From Dromiciops gliroides (taxonomy: Eukaryota > Chordata > Mammalia > Microbiotheria > Microbiotheriidae): a stretch of DNA of 64,000 nucleotides. Where the stretch lies: the NCBI RefSeq assembly GCF_019393635.1, contig NC_057866.1, forward strand, positions 169,134,903 to 169,198,902, in the 5' to 3' direction. The position numbers and the translations under genes are program-made. Shown piece after piece: positions 33,970 to 44,999 of this stretch; position 1 is the stretch's first letter; each line of letters begins with the position of its first letter. The notes below the pieces were generated by a model. The model saw only the letters and a program-made list of their open reading frames with translations. It did not search any database and was not told the origin of the DNA.

Positions 33970-34505
33970 TTTTAAAAAATTAATTTTCTCTCCTGCTTAC
34001 CTTATCCCTACCAGAGAAAAAGAAAAACAAAACCCTTATAAGAATTATGCCCAGTCAAGCAAAATAAATTCCTGAATTGATCATGTCTAAAAACATAGGT
34101 CTTATTCTATACCTGGAGTCAATCAGGAGCTAGGAAACTCATTTCTGGAATAATGGTTGGTCATTGCATTGATCATAGTTCTTAATTCTTTCTAAGTTAA
34201 TTTTTACAATGTAGTTATTATATCGACCTTTAGAAATGCTTATTTCACTCTGCATCGGTTCTTACAAGTCTTTCCAGGTTTCTCTGAAACCGTCTTGTCA
34301 TCATTTCATACAGCATAATAGTATTTCACTATATTGATTTGTTTAGTAAATCTATTCATGGGTTCCCCCCTTAGTTTCCAATTCTTTGCTGCCCTAAGAA
34401 GAACTGTTACAAATATTTTTGTATCTAGGTATCCTTTCTCTCTTTCTCTGATCTCTTTAGGATATAGGTCTAGTATTGGGTCAAAGGGGCTGCACAATTT
34501 AGTAA
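33970..34505 (-). mobile_element. Old L1 3' fragment, antisense
   Basis: 'cttacaagtctttccaggtt', 'catcatttcatacagcataa', and a minus-strand translation near 34497-34306 reading DPILDLYPKEI and NWKLRGEPMNR. Same old subfamily as 17736-18700. Confidence 0.75.
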
Positions 34506-34770
34506 TTTTGGGGGTAATATAGATGAACTAATTTTGATGATATCCAATACTGTTGCAGATATATGGGCAAACTTATATTCACAGGCAGTTTAAAAGTGGT
34601 GTAAAGCTGAAGAGGAGTAGAAAGGGATTGTTATAATTCTGGAGTAAATCAGTTAGGCTACAAGCATCAATTAAGTACCTACTTTATGCTCAGCTCTGGT
34701 GATACAAATTAAAAAACAAATTAAATAATCCTTACCTTCAAGAAACTTACATTCCATAAGGGGACAATGT

Positions 34771-34772
<2 letters not shown>

Positions 34773-34809
<37 letters not shown>
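34773..34809. repeat. (AC)18 microsatellite
   Basis: Uninterrupted AC dinucleotides. Lies inside the dispersed repeat just described. Confidence 0.95.
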
Positions 34810-34814
<5 letters not shown>

Positions 34815-35619
34815 TAAAAAAATAAATATATACAGAACAAAATCAAAATTTATTTATTTATTTGTTTATGCATAAGATATCTTGAAAGAAGTGAGGTATT
34901 CTACAAGGTAGAGATGAAGAGTGGGTGTGTTCTAAGCTTGGGGTCTGGCTATTGAAAAGGTGTGGAGTGCTGTGTGTATGGAACAGAAGGGAGTTCTGTT
35001 GATATGGACCATTGAGGATAGGAAGTATAGTAATGTATAACAATTCTGGAAATATAGGTTGGGTTCAGGTTGAGGAGGGCTTTAAAATCCAAAGAGAGGT
35101 GTTTATATTGTGTCCTAAACTAAAAGTAAGGAGTCGTTGGGGTTTATTAAGTAGGAGAATGACAAAGTCATATGTATGCTTGAGGAAATTCACTTTGGCA
35201 ATTGTTTGGAGAATGAGTTGGAGTGGGGAGACTTGAAAAAGAGACTAATTAAGAGCTTAATTCAATAGTCTAGGGAGAGAGGTGGTTAGGTTCTGAAATA
35301 AGGTGGTGGAAAGAAAGTGTTGGATGTGAGAGATATTGTGGAAGTAGAAATGAGATTTGGCAATTGATTGGAATGTGGAATGACTGAGACTGAGAAGTCC
35401 AGGATAATGCTCGGGCTACTGACCTGGGAAATTAACCAGATCTATTAACCTAAAAGAATGGTGATATTTTCAACAGAAATAGGGAAATTGGTAGAGTGGT
35501 GGGTTTGGGGGAAAGGATAATGAGTTCTACTTTGGACATCTTGTGTTGGAGATCTCTCTGGGATATCCAGTTTGAAATGTTCTGTGGGAAGTTGCTGATG
35601 TAGGCCTGAGCTTAGGACA

Positions 35620-35647
35620 GGGGTGGGGGAGGGGGTTGTGGGGGGGT
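35620..35647 (+). repeat. G-quadruplex-prone run
   Basis: Four G-runs of four to seven bases separated by t, a and ttgt. Likely an expansion within the dispersed repeat. Confidence 0.7.
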
Positions 35648-36000
35648 GCTGGATACATAGATATGTGAGTCAATAGAGAAAATAAATAAATTCACGGGTG
35701 CTACTGAAGTTACTGAAAGAGACTTTACAGAGAAGAAAAGAGGTCTGAGGACAAAGCCATGGAGAAAACCCCGAGTTGGGAGATGTGATAATCTGACAAG
35801 TAGAAGAAAGGCCAGGAGAGAATTGCATCAGAAAGTCAGAGAGAACAGAATATATCCAGGAAGTGAGGGGTAGTCAACAGAATCAAATGCTATGGAGAGG
35901 CCAATTGAAGGAGCACTGGTATGATATTTAAAAGATTAAAAAAAAAATCCAGCCATAGTAGGAGTGGTTTCCCAAAGGGCTATTTTTGAAGTTTCATTAG

Positions 36001-36512
36001 TCAGAAGAGTAAAAACAAGCCTGGACCCAAGACTTGAGTACATTTTAAGAGGAAGAATCCTAGTTTTTCCATCTCTGATTTCTGTGATTGTGCAAATCTA
36101 AATTGAAAACACTGGGAACATTTGAAATGTTCTCCATGTATTGAAACCACAATAACAGCACAGTATAGTACATTATGTACAGAGAAAAGAAAGAGAATAA
36201 CTTAACACTAGCTTTAGGAAATTAGCTGACTCCAATTCGAGAACCAGCCACCAGGCCTAGTTTTAAGGTTTTTTTTTTTTTGGTCTTAGACATTAATCTG
36301 ATAAAAAAAAAAGAGTCTGGAGGAGGTCGAAGAAATAAATGATTTTTCAAACAGAACCCCCCCCCCCATTCAACTCTGAGGCATTTTGTGCTCAGTTACA
36401 TAAAAATGAGGTATATGCCTACCGGGGAGATATTTTTGGTATTCAATTTCTTTTTTCTTGTGTATATTTAGTATTGATTCGTGTGTCCATGAGCTCTCCT
36501 TGCTCCCAGCCA
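36001..36512. other. No gene; homopolymer runs
   Basis: Contains poly-T (about 36269-36281), poly-A (about 36303-36312) and an 11-C run (36357-36367). Otherwise unremarkable. Confidence 0.5.
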
Positions 36513-36625
36513 AACGTAAGCTCTTTGAGGCCAAATATGGCTTTGTTTTTGTCTCTGTATCCCAACACCCTAGGATATTGCCAGGAGCATGGTAAACAGT
36601 TTAAAAACATTTGTGAATTGAATGC
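36513..36625 (+). mobile_element. L2/CORE-type 3' tail
   Basis: 'aagctctttgaggccaaata', 'tgtctctgtatcccaacacc', 'ggatattgccaggagcatgg', followed by an eroded AATAAA-like end. Confidence 0.6.
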
Positions 36626-36689
36626 TAAATTAGATCAACTCCATCCCCAAATTGATTCTAAGGAGATGTTAGCCCCCATCAGGGTGCTT

Positions 36690-36860
36690 GTAGTTGCCAT
36701 TTTTTTTGTTATTTATTTGGTACATCCAAGGGATGATGAGATGTATTGAGGATAAGTACAAAGACCAAAATAAAAAGTCCCTGTCCTCAGGAAGCTTATA
36801 TTCTATTGGGAGAAGTAGTTCTGGGAGACTAAAGACCGAGTAATCAATCTTCATCATTTT
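36690..36860 (+). mobile_element. Fragment of the unclassified dispersed repeat
   Basis: 'aaaaagtccctgtcctcagg' and 'aagcttatattctattggga' correspond to the 5' block of the 34655 family. Confidence 0.5.
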
Positions 36861-36924
36861 AGGCAAATAGCTTGAGCCACAGGTTGCACTGCTATAAAAT
36901 AGCTTTGGAACTTTTCAAGGTCTA

Positions 36925-37432
36925 TGTCCAATACCCCCTCATGCAGGAAAACTTCCCTGAGCTCTCAGAGAGGAAGAGATCTCTGCCAATCGGATCTCAA
37001 AGCACTTTCTAGTCATCTCCATGCTTATTATATTCCAATTTGAATTTTTTTCCATGTCCATGCCATATTGCTCTGAACATGCTGTAGATTCTATAAGGAC
37101 AGCCTTATTTTTCTTAGTATCTACCCTATTATTTAGCACATGTCAGTGAAGAACTTGTGATTAATTTTATAAGCTTGGTGCAACTCCCAGGGTGGAAACT
37201 CCATCCACCAATAAAGGTGGTAATTGATCTTTGACATATTGGAGAAGGTTGGGAGTTGTCTGAGGCTCATTAAGGTTAAGTGACTTTCCCGGGGTTGTAC
37301 TGTGACTGTCAAGGGAGGGATTTGAACCCAAGTCTTCTTGACCTGAAACCCAGCACTGTGTCCACTATACAAAACTGCCTCAATGCACTGCCCGTGGGAG
37401 GTGTTTAATAAATGCTTGTTGAATAAACAAAT
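36925..37432 (+). mobile_element. L2 3' end split by a tRNA-SINE
   Basis: The left part ends 'accctattatttagcaca' at about 37140. The right part resumes at about 37383 with 'gcactgcccgtgggaggtgt' and 'ttaataaatgcttgttgaat'. Joined by eye these are a normal L2 tail, so the SINE at 37150-37383 is the younger insertion. Confidence 0.7.
37150..37383 (-). mobile_element. Old tRNA-derived SINE (third family)
   Basis: On the minus strand: 'ggcagttttgtatagtggac', 'ttgggttcaaatccctccct', 'gggaaagtcacttaacctta', 'cctcagacaactcccaacct', then 'ggagtttccaccctgggagt'. The 3' half differs from the WSINE1-like family and is shared with 25185-25290, 7466-7600 and 53521-53740. Confidence 0.75.
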
Positions 37433-37814
37433 TAATCCACTCCCTTCAGGGCCAGTTGGGGAACCACAATGGAAAATCACTCATGGTGCTTTATGGCCGC
37501 ACCTCATTTTTGAGTGAAAACCATAATATCCAGCCTGATTCACCAAACCAGGCTCTGAATGACAACCAGCTGTGTCTGGAAATCCAATTGACCACAAAAG
37601 GTAAAAGACTTGTTACCAGCAAATGGGCTATAGGCTCTTGAGGCGCTCAAAGACTCTGGATATGTTTGTCACCCACATAATGTGAATATTCTGAAGGAAA
37701 CAACACTGCAACCATTTGGACAAGGTCTGGCAGGTTTCTTTCAAAATTTTGACATTTCAGAAATAATTTTGAGTTGAAAGGCACCATGGAGGTCATTAAG
37801 TCTCTCCCCCACCA
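37433..37814. other. No recognisable feature
   Basis: Nothing supported. Confidence 0.4.
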
Positions 37815-37935
37815 CACATACATGTATATGTATACGTATATGTATATGTATATGTATACATATATATGTGTATGTGTGTGTGTGTATGGAAACTGACATA
37901 TAAAACACACACACACACACACATATATATAAAAC
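37815..37935. repeat. Compound TATG/TG/CA microsatellite
   Basis: Successive (tatatg)n, (tg)n, a short unique spacer and (ac)n. Alternating purine-pyrimidine through most of its length. Hydrophobic-looking frames on the minus strand are artefacts. Confidence 0.85.
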
Positions 37936-37959
37936 TGAAGTAAAAACAAGTGAAATGAC

Positions 37960-38065
37960 CCATGCAAGTTTACACAACTAGCAAGTAGCAGAACTGAGAT
38001 TTGAACCCAGGTCTTCTGATTGCAAATCCAGTCCTTTTCCACTCGCACCATGCTGTCTTGTAAGA
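37960..38065 (-). mobile_element. MIR-like fossil
   Basis: 'tgcaagtttacacaactagc' and 'gagatttgaacccaggtctt' in antisense MIR order. Confidence 0.65.
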
Positions 38066-38690
38066 ATGAATAATAATTAATATGTCTTTTGTAAGTCCTG
38101 GGGTGGAGTAAAATATGTGCCCCATATGCATAACATGGATTAGGAAAGACAGATGATGGATGAATAAAATGGAGAAATAAAAAAATAGATTTATCCTGAT
38201 GGCTCCTCTCAGTGGTGTGTTGCCTTCACTTTTGTGTAAAAATGAAGTCTTTGCAAAATCTGTCTTGGATTGGGACTGAGTCAATGTTTTTTAAATATAT
38301 AAAAAAATCTAAACCTGTCTGCTCTTGGCAGATTTTGCTTCACTGAATCAAATCCAAAGACTTGGCTTGTTCATTGGTGTAATATTATTGCAGGAAATTA
38401 GGAACATGGGGAGGGAATTGAGAGTGCCAGGGATGGAATAGAACAATTATTCTGTGTATGCTCCACAGGAGTTCAATCCTCATGATCTGACAGATTCAGC
38501 TCCAGCTTGCTGAACCTACCTTAAATTTCTCTTCAGTTTAACCCAGCTATATTTCATCCAATCTGTTGGAAATCTATAGGAAGAAGAGAAGAGCCTGCTA
38601 AGAGCATCATGTATGATTCTGATCACATAGGATCCTGTTGTTGCTGGTCAGCATCAGGGCTGAGTCATCAGTTCACCATTGGATGATGTT
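38066..38690. other. No recognisable feature
   Basis: Nothing supported. Confidence 0.4.
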
Positions 38691-38694
38691 TCTT

Positions 38695-39075
38695 CAGATT
38701 CAGTTCAATTAGGCGGGCATTTATCAAGCACCAGCTGTATTCAAGGTACCTACCAAGTGCTGAGTGAAAAAGGCAAAAATGAAATAATTCTTGACCTCAT
38801 GGATCTTACTTTCTACTTACATCCTTCTATTTTATATTATCTTCCTTTTCTCCTCTGTCTCTAAGAATTCCTAATTCCCCCTCAAGACTTAGTTTAGATG
38901 CTACTTGAGGATTTTTCTGACTCCCAGTTTATGAGCGATCTTTTTACCTCCACCAAAAAATTTACTCAGATACATAGATAAATAGAGAGATAAATTGTAT
39001 AACATTCCAGGCATGGGGGAGAACCTATGCAAAGACAGAGAGGTGGGAGATGTAATACTGTTGCAGGAAAGAGCA
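38695..39075 (+). mobile_element. Fragments of the unclassified dispersed repeat
   Basis: 'gggcatttatcaagcaccag', 'ttgacctcatggatcttact' at the left and 'aacattccaggcatggggga', 'gaacctatgcaaagacagag' at the right match consecutive parts of the 34655 family. The middle (about 38820-38990) is diverged or replaced. Confidence 0.5.
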
Positions 39076-39141
39076 AGCACGGTGCTTCTGTATGAGGGTG
39101 AATAATGTGAAATAAAAGAATATATTTTACTTGCAGACCTA

Positions 39142-39405
39142 AGAGGGGGCAGCTAGATAGTAAAGTGGATAGAATCCCAGGCCTGGAATCAGAAAGACTT
39201 ATCTTCCTAAGTTCAAATCTGGCCTCAGACACTTACTAGCTGTGTGACCCTGGGCAAGTCACTTAACCCTGTTTGCCTCAGTTTCCTCATCTGCAAAATG
39301 AGGAGGAGAAGGAAATAGCAAACTACTCCAGTATCTTTGCCAAGAAAATCTTAAGTGGAGTCTCAAAGAGTCAGACATGACTGAAAAAAAACTGACTGAA
39401 AAACA
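39142..39405 (+). mobile_element. tRNA-derived SINE with CAACAA-type tail (second family)
   Basis: A near-complete copy: 'gggggcagctagatagtaaa', 'cctcagacacttactagctg', 'tgtgaccctgggcaagtcac', 'ctgcaaaatgaggaggagaa', 'aaagagtcagacatgactga'. Sense orientation. Confidence 0.85.
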
Positions 39406-39624
39406 GTCCTATGAATAAACGGGGGTAAGATAAATTGAGGTAATATTTTGTATGGTTATGTGGCATTGGGAAGGTAGGAGTAAGGACTCTGCCATGCTGT
39501 TAGACATCAAATTTTTTTTTCAAAGCTAAAGAAAGGTCTCCTGTATGGGTTGTTTTATGAAAATAAACAAGGGCAACTCAACTATTTTACATATAATTCT
39601 GTTTTGTTATTATTATTTTTTGTT

Positions 39625-39767
39625 TGTTTATTGTGGGGCAAGGAAGGTTAAGTGACTTGCCCAGGGTCACACAGCTAGTAAGTGTCAAGTGTCTGAGGCC
39701 ACATTTGAACTCAAGTCCTCCTGAATCCAGGGCCAGTGCTTTATCTACTGTGCCACCTAGCTGCCCC
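39625..39767 (-). mobile_element. tRNA-derived SINE (WSINE1-like)
   Basis: 'gtggggcaaggaaggttaag' to 'gtgccacctagctgcccc' in antisense. No clear TSD on inspection. The T-rich tail has been interrupted (ttattatt). Confidence 0.88.
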
Positions 39768-39837
39768 CTCAAGGGACCACATAGTCAGGATGAGTTTTGG
39801 TAGAAGTAATCAGGGTGCCAAAGGGGTCTACAATAGA

Positions 39838-40105
39838 AAAAAAGGTTAAGTCCAACCCCCTTCTTTTACAGAAGAAGAAATTGAGACCATCAACAGAGTA
39901 GAAGATAAAATGCAAACATGTTTTCCCATAGTAGAATAGAAGATTTCTGAGGTCAAGACTTGCTTCATTTTTGTATGTTTTTTTACCCAGCCCCCAACAC
40001 AGTGCTTGAATACAGATGATATGATAATGATATGATTCATCCAAAGTCACACAATCAGCTTCAGAGCTGGAGCTCAAAACAAGGTTGACTCCATTCCACA
40101 AGGAC
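39838..40105 (-). mobile_element. MIR-like fossil(s)
   Basis: 'cttttacagaagaagaaatt' at the left and 'ccaaagtcacacaatcagct', 'gagctggagctcaaaacaag' at the right are MIR landmarks separated by about 150 unrelated bases; either two pieces or one split element. Confidence 0.4.
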
Positions 40106-40109
40106 CTTT

Positions 40110-41118
40110 CTCTTCCCATTTCAGGCCGAATGTTAATGCCCTGTTGATGTCTAGGAGAAATTCCCCATCTTCAGAAGTGCACACATACCTGAATGAGAAG
40201 GGGGCTTCCTGGGGTACCTATCTTTCTCTCATTTGTGGTTGTCAGAGTCAAGGTTTTGAATCTGCTCTGTTTTTGATGTGGCACTTATAACCTTGCAAGG
40301 GGGGTGGGTAGGTTTGAACTATGTTCGGAGGATGTGTGGGCTAGATATTCTCCTTTTTCTTTTACATCACAGAGCTATAAGGAGCAAAGCTGACAGCCTC
40401 CTGGGGAGCAAGAGTAAGATCTTTAAGTGATAAAGAGGAAAAAAAGAAGCTATTCTTTGGTAGTTCTTGGCTTTCAACAAGATGGACAGTTTAAAGGTAG
40501 GACAAAGTATCAAAATCTCTGCTTCATCATCCCTGTTTGCTCTGTTTCTGGTGGGTGGGAACAGAAACCCAATGGATGACTCTCCTCATTTCATTCACTC
40601 TTTCTCTCCTTTGCACAAAGATTCACGCATTATAGCAGACAAGGCGGTTCACAGCCTTAATATTCTATTGTAGCCCAGTTGATTGAAAGCAACCGTAGGA
40701 AAACATCTGTTCCAGCATCACATGCAAATCAGTTACAGATGTTACTACTGCATCATCATTTACTAAGTAATCTCAACAGAGATGGTTTCCCGTATGATTT
40801 TGATAGCCCCTTTTGCTGGGCTCTCGCCCTGGAGGCACATGTACCTTGGTCATGCTTCTTAAGCATATTTTCCTGTGGAACATTCCCTATTCAGGTAATT
40901 GACCAGTTTTGCTTAGTGTCCTGGGAGAAAGTCAGCTCCTTTTCTAGTTCTCTGTAGAAATTTTCACAGAATGATTTTAGTGCTTTTGTTGAGTATGACA
41001 ATCACCAAGAAAGAATTTGTAGTGCTTTTGAGCTGAAGTTGTACACAATGGTTCTGAATAAATGTAGGAACACCTTGTTCAGGGCTTTGGGTCTCATGTT
41101 GGTGGAATGTGGATATGG
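40110..41118. other. No recognisable feature
   Basis: Single-copy-like. The frames at 40467-40673 and 40679-40957 have no protein features that persuade me. Confidence 0.4.
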
Positions 41119-41131
41119 ATGCATGCGTGCG

Positions 41132-41182
<51 letters not shown>
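41119..41182. repeat. Alternating purine-pyrimidine tract (GC)n(AC)n, Z-DNA-prone
   Basis: Strict R-Y alternation for 64 bases: atgcatgcgtgc, then (GC)n and about 20 AC units. CG/CA alternation of this length is the classical Z-DNA-forming pattern. Confidence 0.9.
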
Positions 41183-41545
41183 TCATATTGCTATGAATAA
41201 CATTGGAGATATTTCCAGAGCCATTTCTTCTTCAGATGCTCTTGGTTTTGCTTCTCACTTTAGTAGGTTCATGGATTGTAATGTTCTTTGGATTCTGAGG
41301 CTCCCGGGTTGGTGTAGTTTTTCAGGCTTTTACATGCAGTTCAGCTGAACACACAATTGTATGTACTACTGACCCAAATAGTCTCCACCTTGGCTTAACA
41401 TTTTCCTGATTTCAAGGATTTTTTTCTTCCAGTTGAATATTCCTTGAGAAAACTTGGTTGATTATCAGTCTTGCTGTTCTCACTATGGTACACCATTTTC
41501 CATTTTCTGCTTCTGCCCATTTGTAATAGAGGTTCCCCATGTCTG

Positions 41546-41800
41546 GCAGCTAGGTGGTAGAGTGGATAGAGAACTGGGCATGGAGTCAGGAAGACTCATC
41601 TTCATGAGTTCAAATCTGGCCTCTGACACTTAATACTTGCATGACCCTGGGCAAGTCACTTAACCCTATTTGCCTCAGTTCCCTCATCTGTAAAATGAGG
41701 TGGTGATGGAAATGACAAACCACCCCAGTATCTCTGCCAAGTAAACCCCAAATTGGGTCATGAAGAGTCAGGTATGATTGAAGTGATTGAACAGCAACAA
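41546..41800 (+). mobile_element. tRNA-derived SINE with CAACAA tail (second family)
   Basis: A full-length copy: 'tggcagctaggtggtagagt', 'gggcatggagtcaggaagac', 'accctgggcaagtcacttaa', 'gatggaaatgacaaaccacc', 'gattgaacagcaacaa'. Confidence 0.88.
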
Positions 41801-41989
41801 CCCTATATCTGGAAGGTACTCCTTGGGGTAAGATGTGATACAGTGGAAATGAAATTATTGCTGAAATCAGAAAACCCAGGCCCAACTCCCACCTCTTTCA
41901 TACACTATCTCTGTGACCCCCCTGGACCTTCTCTATGAAATGAGGGAGATTGCACTAGATGATCTCAAAGAAGGTATATGTTGGGATAA

Positions 41990-42215
41990 GTTGGAGGCAT
42001 AATTTTAGCATGGGTTTGGAAATAGCAAATGCTACAAATTAGGGCTTGGTTTATTGCTTCATTGATTGTCTAGACTTAAGAAAGAGCTGGAGAAAATGTT
42101 AATGAAGACTGAACTTAAAAGTGTTTGGTGCACATTCCCTTCTCTGCCCTCCCCTCCCCCAAGCTCGTTGTTAAACAATTACTAATTTACTCCTGCAAGA
42201 TCCCTTCCGGGTTTC
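41990..42215 (+). mobile_element. Unnamed dispersed repeat, copy 2
   Basis: 'attagggcttggtttattgc', 'agacttaagaaagagctgga', 'agactgaacttaaaagtg' and 'ctcgttgttaaacaattact' parallel 19935-20170 in order and spacing. Confidence 0.55.
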
Positions 42216-43504
42216 TATCAATCCCTAGCCTCTCAAGAATGCCTAGCGTAGTACAAAACATAGCTCAGTTACCTCCTAAAAGTGGGCCTTTTTTCTGGCC
42301 TCCAGCTTCTCTCCCTCTTGCAATTACTTTATACATACTTTGAATTTACTTATATGTGTCCCCAGATGCTTCTTGAAGGCAGAGATTATATTGACTTCCT
42401 ACCACTGTTGCAATTGGTGGAGTACAATTGGTAGCCCTGGCTGTGTCAATGGGAAGTCCCTTATGAGTCTACAATGACAAGTCAAAAGAGGAAACCCTTG
42501 CTTAATGGAAACATCAAAAAACCATTGTCTTGGTGATCAGACCTGGAAGGAATAATAGAAAGTCATTTCTCTTGCTAGAAAAGAAGGAACACCATTTAAA
42601 AGGTTTGGTAAGATCAGTTTCTCAGCAAAGAAAAAATTAAAAATTTCCCCCAAAGATTCTTTTCTTGATGGTGGAAGGGAGTTTAGCTCAATATGTCGTT
42701 TTCAGGACTGGAAGACATCTTCCCCTCCCCCTGTCCCTCCAGACTTTGGTCTGTTATCCAGGTAGTTCCAGGGATAAATAGAGGATGTTGCTCAGTTGTA
42801 CTTATAACCTGATATCATTCACATCTACTAAAATCAATGGACCTCATCTTATAGAGAATAAAACATTAGCTGGAAGTGAACTGATTGCTCAGGCAAAGCA
42901 CATAAACTTGTCCCAAGTTCCATTTAATGCACTCTGTTTAAAGTCAGACTATTCCTTTCTTCCCTCTCTTCATGTATGCTTTCCATCACACTTAACGCCA
43001 TTGCGTCGATGGACAGACACAGTGGTGACTAAAATGTAGTCTCAGCATTACCTATGGTATTGATGTCCTTATTCTATCTGAGGTGGGGTTCTAGCTTAAA
43101 GTATTCCCACTAGGACACAGGATCATGTTTTCCTCTCGAATTGATATTAGACCCAGAGTCTTAAGTTTTGTAATTATAGTAGCAGAGGTGATCATGTCCA
43201 CAGTGATGGGAAACATGGCATATGTGTTGGCTAGTTTACAAATGAGTCCTTTAACATCCATTGTAGCCAAATGGTTATTTGTTTGGGGAATTATATGTTT
43301 CAGCCACCGAAAATTATGGGAAATCTCTTTGAGGACAGAATTTGCAAAAGACTCCTAGAAGGGTTGAAAGCACAAATTGCAGAGCGCCTAAGGGTTGAAA
43401 GTTGTGTTGGTGAAACTTTCTTTGGCAAGGAATATGTTTTTAATGAGGCCTGTTTTATTTTTCTAGAGAGAGGAAACTGGGGTTTTACTTGCAAATGAAT
43501 CTTC
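42216..43504. other. No recognisable feature
   Basis: No repeat I recognise. Short frames (for example 42785-43039 and 43125-43358) lack start context, splice context or recognisable motifs, so I do not call genes. Confidence 0.4.
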
Positions 43505-43725
43505 CTATAAACCATTGGACTAATAATAGCTAATATTTATATAGTGTCTATTATGTGCTAGGCACATCCAACTGTATTATCTCATTTGATCCTCATAACT
43601 ACCCAGGGTACTAAGTGTTATTATCTCCATTTTGCAGGTGAAGAAACTGAGGCCAGCTGAGGTTAAGTGATTTGTCTGGGATCATTCAGAGAGTCGAAGC
43701 TCTCTAATATGGAATTGCTACATTT
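43505..43725 (-). mobile_element. MIR/MAR1-type SINE, antisense
   Basis: 'agctaatatttatatagtgt', 'attatgtgctaggcacatcc', 'tattatctcatttgatcctc', 'cattttgcaggtgaagaaac', 'gaggttaagtgatttgtctg'. A good, nearly complete match. Confidence 0.75.
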
Positions 43726-43890
43726 AGGATGTTAAATAACTATTATTTGAAGGTGAGGTGGAATCTCTAAGGCTTGATTTGGTTTCAAAATATTTCTGGA
43801 TAAATGGGACTCTCTAATTGTTATGTACTGACAATACCAGATGGTGTCAGAGAACAGGAAAAATTCTACCCAAGTTCTTAATTACAGTCA

Positions 43891-43895
43891 TGTGT

Positions 43896-43938
<43 letters not shown>

Positions 43939-43955
43939 TGTGTGTGTATGTATGT
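43891..43955. repeat. (GT)n microsatellite with small interruptions
   Basis: About 30 GT units broken by single TA and TT steps. Confidence 0.9.
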
Positions 43956-44416
43956 GGGCATTGGGGATGGGCACTAGTGATGGTAGAGTTTGATGGAAAC
44001 CTACACAGGTGAACAGTTTGAATAATTAAAATAGTATGTTGCTACTCTGTTGACCAGCAGTAGCTATGGACTCCATTTACCCATTATCCTTTCTTTACTG
44101 CAAAGAGTCGATGTTCCTTACCTACTTATTTCCATTCCGTAAAGTCCCTTCATATTTTGGAAAATACAGAGCAAATCAGACAGTTGCCTGTAGCAATATA
44201 CAGGGTTCAGAGAAGCAAGGTGGATATAAATTATGGCATTTGGTTCTGGAAGTAGGAGGAATGGTAGAAGGGAATAAACATAAATAAAATAAACACAAAC
44301 ATAAAAATAAAAACTGCACTCTGTTCCAGTCACAATGCTGAGTACTTGTTACTAATATTATCTCATCTAAACTTTCTGAGAAGCCCATTGTCTCCATTTT
44401 AGGTATAAGCCTTTTA

Positions 44417-44583
44417 TTTTTTTTTTTAATTAAATTTTTTTCTTTAAGTGGGGCAATGAGGTTTAAGTGAATTGCCCAGGGGCACACAGCTAGTAAGTGT
44501 CAAGTGTCTGAGGCTGGATTTGAACTCAGGTCCTCCTGAATCCAGGGCTGGTGCTTTATCCACTGTGCCACCTAGCTGCCCCC
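44417..44583 (-). mobile_element. tRNA-derived SINE (WSINE1-like), young
   Basis: TSD aggtataagcctttta (44401-44416) versus agatataagcctttta (44584-44599), one mismatch. Antisense body after an A/T-rich tail. A MIR-like scrap precedes it at about 44320-44412. Confidence 0.9.
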
Positions 44584-44599
44584 AGATATAAGCCTTTTA

Positions 44600-44996
44600 G
44601 AGTTATATTGATATAGAAAATCACATAGCCTTTGATCTTGTCTATCTCAAACAGACCCTGGTCTTGCTGTGTTCCAAGCTGCAGCTGCAGCTCTGACCTT
44701 GTCTGTCTCAGACAGGCTCTGGCCTTGAGATACCCGAGCTGCAATGCCAAGCCTCCCCTAACCACTAGGCGCCACTATGCATCCTTTGTTTGGTGAATAA
44801 CTGACTTTATCTTCATTTGATAAACTTGCCACTATACTCTGTCTACTCTTTTTGTATGTAACCAGGTGGGCTACAAGACTCATTTCTCATTGTTGGAGAG
44901 ATGAAATCCCCCCTTGAGTCCATGTGTAATAAACTCTCTCTCTCTCTACACCTCGAGTACCTGGCTGAGTATTTTCTGTGTCAATTGTGCTGTAAC
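44600..44996 (+). mobile_element. Possible solo LTR fossil
   Basis: The right part has the look of an LTR R/U5 region: an AATAAA-type signal, a CT-rich run and a terminus ending in tgtaaca. The left boundary is uncertain and no internal retroviral sequence adjoins it. If an LTR, it is an old solo copy of a marsupial endogenous retrovirus family that I cannot name. Confidence 0.35.
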
Positions 44997-44999
44997 AAT

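Larger units (their letters stand above)
34655..36000 (+). mobile_element. Long unclassified dispersed repeat
   Basis: A run of about 1.3 kb whose opening ('attaagtacctactttatgc', 'ttcaagaaacttacattcca') recurs at 38695, 45428, 55105 and in part 36690. The later part reads 'gggctttaaaatccaaagag', 'ggagaatgacaaagtcatat', 'tagtctagggagagaggtgg', 'tggacatcttgtgttggaga', 'aaagccatggagaaaacccc', 'atgctatggagaggccaa'. I know this as a very frequent noncoding mammalian/marsupial repeat but cannot give its class. It carries an (AC)n at 34773-34809. Confidence 0.6.

Noticed and set aside
37647-38051. Minus-strand frame with Tyr/Ile/Cys/Val-rich middle
   Set aside because: The middle is the TATG/TG/CA microsatellite; flanks are MIR-like.
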